From Skeletonema tropicum (Eukaryota; Bacillariophyta; Thalassiosirophyceae; Thalassiosirales; Thalassiosiraceae), in assembly GCA_037178625.1 (NCBI GenBank), contig CM074129.1, positions 2,170,001-2,234,000 of the forward strand: a stretch of DNA of 64,000 bases, in the 5' to 3' direction. The position numbers and the translations under genes are program-made. Positions 58,364-64,000 of this stretch are shown here, one piece after another; positions within the stretch are counted from its first letter, which is position 1, and each line of letters opens with the position of its first letter. The notes under the pieces were generated by a model. The model had not been told where the DNA came from and made no database searches. It saw nothing but the letters and a program-made list of their open reading frames with translations.

Positions 58364-61300
58364 CAGTCGTCGTACGGTTATTTTGACACACGCTTATTTT
58401 GACATTACAGTTATTTTGACACAGCAGCAGAGAACACTACCTTCTCTTATCGCTGGCTTCCCCGCTTCTCCCGAGGAGGGAGAAGAGGCAGCTCAGCCAC
58501 ACAAACCACCATGACCATGACCATGACATTACCATACACAATACTTACACAATACAGCGAGACAAATTAATAAAGTAAACGACAATGAGTGCTGCTAGAT
58601 GTGCTGCGGGCGATTATTGCGACATGGAAGGCCTCCCCTTGCCGCCTGAAGGCAGCAGGGATTCGAGACACTTTTGTCTTCGTTGCGGACATCAGAAGCA
58701 TGCGCCGTGTGGGCACCAATTTGATGATTTGCGAGGTAACGAAGAAGAATACAAAGATATCCTTGATGTCATTGCGCCTAAAAAGGATGGTGATCGACCT
58801 AATCCTAAGCCAGCGGGGAAAAAAGGTCCGCAACTTGAAATTTGTTTTAACTGTGTTCATCAAATCCGGTCATCGACAACAACACCGGCAGCTGCACCCG
58901 CACCCTCACCTATGCCCGTCGAAACTCCAGCCACCACCACCACCACGAACTCTTCGGTCCAAACCACAGCGAGAAGTTCAGCGTCAGCAAATGCAGCAGA
59001 TGTTTCAGCGGCAGCCGCTCCTTTGCCTTCCTCTACCGCTTCCGCTGCAAAGAAAAGTAATGGAGGAGGTGTCGTTGACTTAACTGCCGATGCACCAAAG
59101 AAGAAGAAATCAAAGCAAACAAAACTAAAGCCCCCTTCTGGAGGAAAAAGAAAGGAGAAGCCGCCGAAGCCAAGGAAGGAGCGAACAAATTATTCAATTC
59201 AAAAAAGGCTTGAGATATTGGAGTACAAAGCTAAATATGGTGGTGGGCCAGCTGTGAGGAAATATAAGTGTTCCAGACAAAATCTTAGTTATTGGGAGCA
59301 GCAAAAAGCGGAATACTTGAACGTGGTAAATCATAGCGGCAACAAAAATAGGATCGTGAAAAACGATCCATTGTTGCGAATAAAAATTGGTATCAGTGCG
59401 TTCTATGAACTCAATAAAACGATGCCAAAAGATTGTCAGATAAACATTACAGGTAAGTTGGAGTCATGAATTAATCTTGGATGCAACACATGAAATATCC
59501 GTCGAACCTGACACATATGCCTTCTTTACACATTTTCAGGCGAGGTGATATCTGCTCGAGCTATTGTGATTAGAGATCGTCTTCTTGAGATACATGCGGA
59601 ATCGAACTTTTTGACTGATCATGAAGTGACGCAGATGAAGAAATGCACATTCTCTCAAAGCTGGAGCAACAAGCTAGCTAGAAGCAATGGGTGGAAAAGC
59701 AAAAAATTGCACGGAGAAGCTGGGTCCGTTGATGTCGACAAGGCAGCGCCCGAGATCGAAAGGATTTGCACCCTTATTGCTGAGTATGACCTTGATCATG
59801 TCTATAACATGGACGAGACTGGTCTCTTCTTCAAGTGCCTCCCGAACCGCTCCTACCTCAAGAAGGAAGATTACAAGAATGCTCGTGGAAATAAATTGAT
59901 GAAGGCAAAAGATCGTGTTACTGTCTATGTTTGCACAAATGCTGATGGTTCGGACAAGGTGCCACTCGCAATGATTGGCAAATCCAAAGAGCCTCGGTGC
60001 TTTCTCCGACGCCAGAAGAAACTCACGTACTATAGTCAACGCAGAGCTTGGTCTGACACTGTTACCTTCCACAAGTGGTGGAGAATGTTCCTTCATCACA
60101 TTAGGAGGAGAACAACGAAGAAAGTGCTTCTCATTTTAGACAACTGTGGACCACACGGTGATGAGTTGATCGATCCCGAAGGACAAGTGACAGTCGTCTT
60201 CTTGCCCCCGAATTGCACTTCCATGTTCCAGCCTATGGACGCCGGCGTCATTGCGATGTTGAAAAAGAACTACCGCACACAGCTTTTGTTGATCATGTTG
60301 CAAACATTCGACGATCGAGAACATCGACGCAGTCAGGCAAAGGGAATGGCTGCTGGAACCAAGGGCTTGGATGAGGGACACCATCCTCACTTACGAGATG
60401 CAATGGATATCCTTTATAAGGTTTGGGAAGAAGTGAAGCCAGAGGCTGTTAAGAAGTGTTGGATTAAGTCTCAACTGATTGGTCGAGACGATATCACTAG
60501 TTTATCTGCGATCGCTCCTGGAAACGATAGTGTCGATAGTGAAGCAGTTGCTGATGCTGCCACGACTACTGATGCGGATGGTGATGTCAATATGGAGCCA
60601 GAAGTCGTTGCAGCGGCTGGAGATGATAGTGAGACTTCTGATGGCGATGATGCTGAAATGGAACGACTCTACGAGTTGGCGAACCAGTTTGCCAAAGACA
60701 ACAACGATCGGCAACGTTGTCTGGACAACATGTCGGACTACGATGTCATGATTAACGAACTAGTAATGACCATGAAGAGTACACCACCAGAAGATGCCCA
60801 GAAGATGATGCGTGATTGGATGAATATGGAGGAGAATGATTACTGCAGAGAGTTGCAGAGGGAAGAAGTTTCAGAACTTCTGGAGGACTGTGATTTGTTG
60901 CTTGATTTGCAGAACGAGGATGATGAGATTGATGACGCCGAAGGCGAGGTAGAGGATCAGCAAGCGCCAAAAGTGCCTCCTAAAGCAGAACGACTTAGGG
61001 AAATGGCAGCACAAGTGAAGCAACTTTCCATCGAAGTTGACGGATTTGAGGAAGAAATCTTTGCTGAGGTCTTTGGTGAGGACTTTGCGCAGGATTTAAG
61101 TGATTTGTCAAACATTTTCTTGTCAAAGTGTCGCCTTTTCGAAGCGAAAAAGTTGGAGAAGAAGCTTGCAGGCAATAAGTTGCGACAACCGAATGTGGCG
61201 CCATACTTTAGGGTTCAGAAAGCTGCATCCAAGCCTTACTCACGGCACGACAATGCGTATTGGTTATTGGATCAATGTAAAAAGCATATCAAAGATTCGT

Positions 61301-61756
61301 CCGAGACACCATTGCTGCTTGCAGAGGCAGCATTAGACGCAATCAAGAAACTCCGTGAGAATGAGAATGCGGGTTCAGAGGAGGACGACGAGAATGACGA
61401 CGAGGATGATGATGCAGATGCACGGTACAATATCTTCTTCAATTCATTTGGTCATCTACGCTCTCGTAACGTCGAATTGATTATGGTCTTAAACAGCAAA
61501 TCTGATGAATTGGTGAAAGATTTATCGTTGACTCTGGAACAACTGAAATTGACGTGGGAGCATGAAGACTTCTAAATATGTAAGCAACCTTGCTTTGTCT
61601 CCTCCTTTGTCTGAAACCTATGTACATACCTATGTACTGGTATTTAAGCTTATGTACCGATGCCTATTTACTTGCTACACGGATGTTTTGACAAGTACGG
61701 TTATTTTGACACGCTGAGCCAGAACACAGTGTGTCAAAATAACTGTACGACGACTG
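58364..61756 (+). mobile_element. pogo/Tigger-type DNA transposon, 3,393 bp
   Basis: Left terminus CAGTCGTCGTACGGTTATTT; right terminus, read inward, CAGTCGTCGTACAGTTATTT: 27-bp inverted repeats with one mismatch. TA is duplicated at 58,362-58,363 and 61,757-61,758; copy 2 of element X shows the unduplicated ACTACAAATTTG. Subterminal TTATTTTGACA motifs occur three times on the left, and on the right once direct and once inverted. The DDE_1-type transposase it encodes fits the pogo group. Confidence 0.95.
58585..61575 (+). CDS. pogo/Tigger/jerky-like transposase, 967 aa
   Basis: Two exons, 58,585-59,452 and 59,540-61,575, joined across an 87-bp intron (GTAAGT...TTTCAG), reading NITG/EVISARA in frame. 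The N-terminus has a Cys/His cluster (FCLRCGHQKHAPCGHQF) and a Pro/Ala/Ser linker. Two DNA-binding helix-turn-helix segments follow (NYSIQKRLEILEYKAKYGGG, then the CENP-B-like FSQSWSNKLARSNGW). The catalytic residues are in YNMDETGLFF, LLILDNCGPH and QPMDAGVIAMLKKNYR. A long acidic C-terminal extension contains ENDDEDDDADAR. The frame is intact, so the copy may be functional. Confidence 0.92.
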
Positions 61757-62069
61757 TACAAATTTGTATTTCAAGAAAATGTGTAGATTTTACACTGGGA
61801 AAGGTCGTAAATTACGGAATTCCGACGTATTTTACACTCAAATTTTCGTTAAGTACAAGTGGATCAAATTTCAGTGTAATTTTTACACTGGGCACAAAAG
61901 GCCCTGTCTACGGGGTACAAGCCTGGTACAAGCTGCCTCCCTGTGCCCGCCTGGGCCCCAGTGGCAGCGCACCTTAATACCGCAATACATTATTTATGCA
62001 TAGAAGTACTTATTGCAATGCAACTAAACGAAGAGGTTGAAAGTAATAATGTATACATTTAATGCATAC

Positions 62070-62831
62070 CTACACAAGATTATTCTCCTCTGCCTGCTCT
62101 TCTTTTCGTTTCGCAATCTCTAACTTGTTCCTTGGGTTACCGAATGCGTTTGCAGCTGTCATCCTCCCGAACACGGTGGTCCAAGCCAGCTCTCCCGTGC
62201 GATTTGATTTGCAGAAATCAGCTTCAAACTCGTCACTGATGGCACCCCACATTTTTGTAACTAGTGCAGGGGTCCAATCGCATATTTTCTCGATCCAGAC
62301 ACCTTTTCTCCGGGCATACTTCTCTACTATTTTCATAAAAGGCTTCATCTTTCCACGGACTCTATTTCCTATATCAGTTCCCTTCTTTGATTTAAAATGC
62401 ACCACATCTGAACTTCTCAAAGTGCCAAGAGGAGGGATATTATTCTCCGCATCACAGACTAGATACATAGAGATGAAAGAGGTAACGGACATTGGTGTGA
62501 AGGTGTAATCCCTTGGCAAAACATTCAACTTGTTGTGGTGGAAGCCAAGTAACAACCTGCGCTTTTTCATGAACTCCACACCTTTCTTGAGCCTCTTGCG
62601 CTTTTGTAACTGTTTCTCCTTGTTGGGTTGTTGGTTCTTGGTTACTTCGTTTGATACAGCATCGTTAGAATCATCATCCGAGGCAGGAGCGTCTTCGTCT
62701 TCGTCAAAAATGGTACATGTGTTGAGTGCTGGCAGCTCCGCCGCTTCAACGGAGTCACTGGTGAATTCATGGCGGTGATTTCGAAGGGACTCCTTCACCT
62801 CCTTCAATTCATTGCGAAGTTCGATGGTCAA
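62070..62831 (-). CDS. element X second ORF, copy 2
   Basis: Same 253-codon protein as at 52,094-52,855; one silent base differs (CTGTTTCTC against CTGCTTCTC). The same lack of an ATG and 23-nt overlap with the first ORF are present, so this structure existed before the tandem copy arose. Confidence 0.5.
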   Translation of the reverse strand: MTIELRNELKEVKESLRNHRHEFTSDSVEAAELPALNTCTIFDEDEDAPASDDDSNDAVSNEVTKNQQPNKEKQLQKRKRLKKGVEFMKKRRLLLGFHHNKLNVLPRDYTFTPMSVTSFISMYLVCDAENNIPPLGTLRSSDVVHFKSKKGTDIGNRVRGKMKPFMKIVEKYARRKGVWIEKICDWTPALVTKMWGAISDEFEADFCKSNRTGELAWTTVFGRMTAANAFGNPRNKLEIAKRKEEQAEENNLV

Positions 62832-63594
62832 GTCCTCGATTACCAGGCTCGAATGCTTCAGGCTTCAACACAGCTTTGCCCTTCGTAAGCTTGAGACCAA
62901 GGTGTTGCTTGGCGGCGGCAACGTGGCGAGTAATACCTAAAATGTAAGTCCCAAGCTCTTGCGCAAAAGGCATCTCCACTCTCGCTACTTTGTAGACCCA
63001 TGCAACGGCACTGCGTATGCCATTATATTGGTCAATTGATTGGAAGACTTTAAGTCGAACTCTACCATTTTCAACTACCATGTCAGAGGTGATTTCATCT
63101 GTGATTTTCATTTCTGTCATGTATTTTTCAGCACATGAACGTTCAACCTCAACAATATTATACTTGGAGGCCATGTACTCCACAACTGTATCATAATCAA
63201 GAGAGTTGTCTCCATCTATCTTGATGAAACTGTTGTGGTGCTGCCCATCACGCAATGGTACGATAGCGTTGGCAGCATGAACGATATAATTTCTCAGCGC
63301 CGTCCTCTTCTTATTCTTCTCTGCCTTATCTTTGCTATCGGCATCGGTCATATTTTTCAGGTGCTGATCGGTCAATTTTTCTTTGTGGTTATCGAAGAGA
63401 TCAACACCAAACCGAATGAGATGGCCGAGGTAAACTTCCATGCTACCGACGGCAACAAAACTCTTTTCGACAAGATTTTTGGATGCCCTTGCATCGGCTG
63501 CAGGAGCGCTACGGGAGGCTTTCGGACGCGATGTTTTTGCCGACGCTCTCTTTTTTCTAGGGCGGCTGCCCTCGGACGACTTCTGTTTCGCCAT
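62809..63594 (-). CDS. element X first ORF, copy 2
   Basis: Identical in protein sequence to 52,833-53,618: basic N-terminus, then helices resembling a recombinase core-binding domain, and a stop soon after KAVLKPEAFE. Confidence 0.55.
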   Translation of the reverse strand: MAKQKSSEGSRPRKKRASAKTSRPKASRSAPAADARASKNLVEKSFVAVGSMEVYLGHLIRFGVDLFDNHKEKLTDQHLKNMTDADSKDKAEKNKKRTALRNYIVHAANAIVPLRDGQHHNSFIKIDGDNSLDYDTVVEYMASKYNIVEVERSCAEKYMTEMKITDEITSDMVVENGRVRLKVFQSIDQYNGIRSAVAWVYKVARVEMPFAQELGTYILGITRHVAAAKQHLGLKLTKGKAVLKPEAFEPGNRGLDHRTSQ

Positions 63595-64000
63595 TGTTAT
63601 CAGTGTGATGATATATGAGTTAGTGGGAAGGGGCGGGTGGTGTCATGGATTTTAGGATCTTTTTTGCGAAGCGGCGGGCCTACTGCTCTCGTGGCTTCTC
63701 ATGGGCAGTCCAGTGGCCGTCCGGTCCTCCCAGTGTAAAAGTTACACTGAAAAGTGAGGTAGAAATCATGTATTTTCCCTTGCCGCATTTTGCCGCGCAA
63801 CACAGCGAACACAGCCACAGATACTACAAATTTGTATTTCAAGAAAATGTGTAGATTTTACACTGGGAAAGGTCGTAAATTACGGAATTCCGACGTATTT
63901 TACACTCAAATTTTCGTTAAGTAGCGTTTTGCTAGCTATTTCGATCACATTCGGCCGATTTGACCATCGATACACAACATCTCGTTCTCGGCAACCAACT

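Larger units (their letters stand above)
51876..61855 (-). mobile_element. element X copy 1, interrupted by copia and pogo insertions
   Basis: Left edge follows TTAAGTA (51,869-51,875); right edge ends in TTAAGTA (61,849-61,855). Removing the copia element with one CTCCC copy (4,513 bp) and the pogo element with one TA (3,395 bp) leaves 2,072 bp. Copy 2 has 2,068 bp; the extra four bases are GCCT in TACACTGCCTGGGCAC near the left end. It carries the hairpins CAGTGTAATTTTTACACTG (51,892-51,910) and CAGTGTAAAAGTTACACTG (58,268-58,286). It has no terminal inverted repeats. Identity to copy 2 is nearly complete. Confidence 0.9.
61856..63923 (-). mobile_element. element X copy 2, intact, 2,068 bp
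   Basis: Starts directly after the TTAAGTA that ends copy 1 and finishes with TTAAGTA at 63,917-63,923. It therefore lies head to tail with copy 1, sharing the boundary motif. It has the same two ORFs and hairpins (61,872-61,890 and 63,731-63,749). It contains the empty sites for the copia (63,727-63,731 region) and pogo (ACTACAAATT at about 63,824) insertions. No inverted terminal repeats are present. Confidence 0.9.

Overview
This is a nuclear window from a eukaryotic alga, most likely a diatom or related heterokont. The evidence is short GT-AG introns of about 80 bp, a eukaryote-specific gene set (RNA polymerase I subunit, eL32, DCC1, RNase H2C), a single-ORF Ty1/copia element with a diatom-style RNase H tail, an apparent plastid-type presequence (signal peptide followed by AF), and a selenocysteine-type gene with a SECIS-like hairpin. 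The species cannot be named from the sequence alone.

Layout. (1) 1 to about 27.66 kb is a tandem array of a roughly 5.4-kb unit; the window opens inside a unit. Each unit holds a chimeric pseudogene on the plus strand (an MPP10 fragment interrupted by the last nucleotide-binding domain of an ABCC transporter), a minus-strand open reading frame of unknown function that is intact in every copy, a broken exosome RNase-PH subunit on the minus strand, and a cluster of long palindromes. The fourth unit is split by a complete 3,809-bp TA-flanked DNA transposon with an 1,109-residue transposase. The last unit is the most divergent and keeps ABC-derived sequence that the others lack.

(2) 28.5 to 51.3 kb is gene-dense single-copy sequence. 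In order: a CMP/dCMP-type deaminase, RNA polymerase I second subunit (one intron), a head-to-head RNASEH2C/DCC1 pair, an MDR-family oxidoreductase, eL32, a two-PDZ protein, a small unknown ORF, a PRXL2/SelU-like protein whose peroxidatic cysteine codon is TGA, a paralogous MDR oxidoreductase, a degraded Cys-rich fragment, and a PfkB kinase fused to a xylose-isomerase-like TIM barrel. Several of these genes show what looks like one extra base in the coding sequence; whether this is assembly error, real lesion or recoding cannot be settled here.

(3) 51.87 to 63.92 kb is a nest of mobile elements. Two near-identical copies of a roughly 2.07-kb element (called X) lie head to tail, sharing TTAAGTA at their joints. 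Copy 1 is interrupted by a 4,508-bp copia retrotransposon with identical LTRs and CTCCC target duplications, and by a 3,393-bp pogo/Tigger-type transposon with 27-bp inverted repeats and TA target duplications. Removing both insertions leaves 2,072 bp against 2,068 bp for copy 2, and the difference is one visible 4-bp indel.

The most notable single item is the selenoprotein-like gene at 44.75 to 45.55 kb. An ordinary gene call would break it into two fragments.
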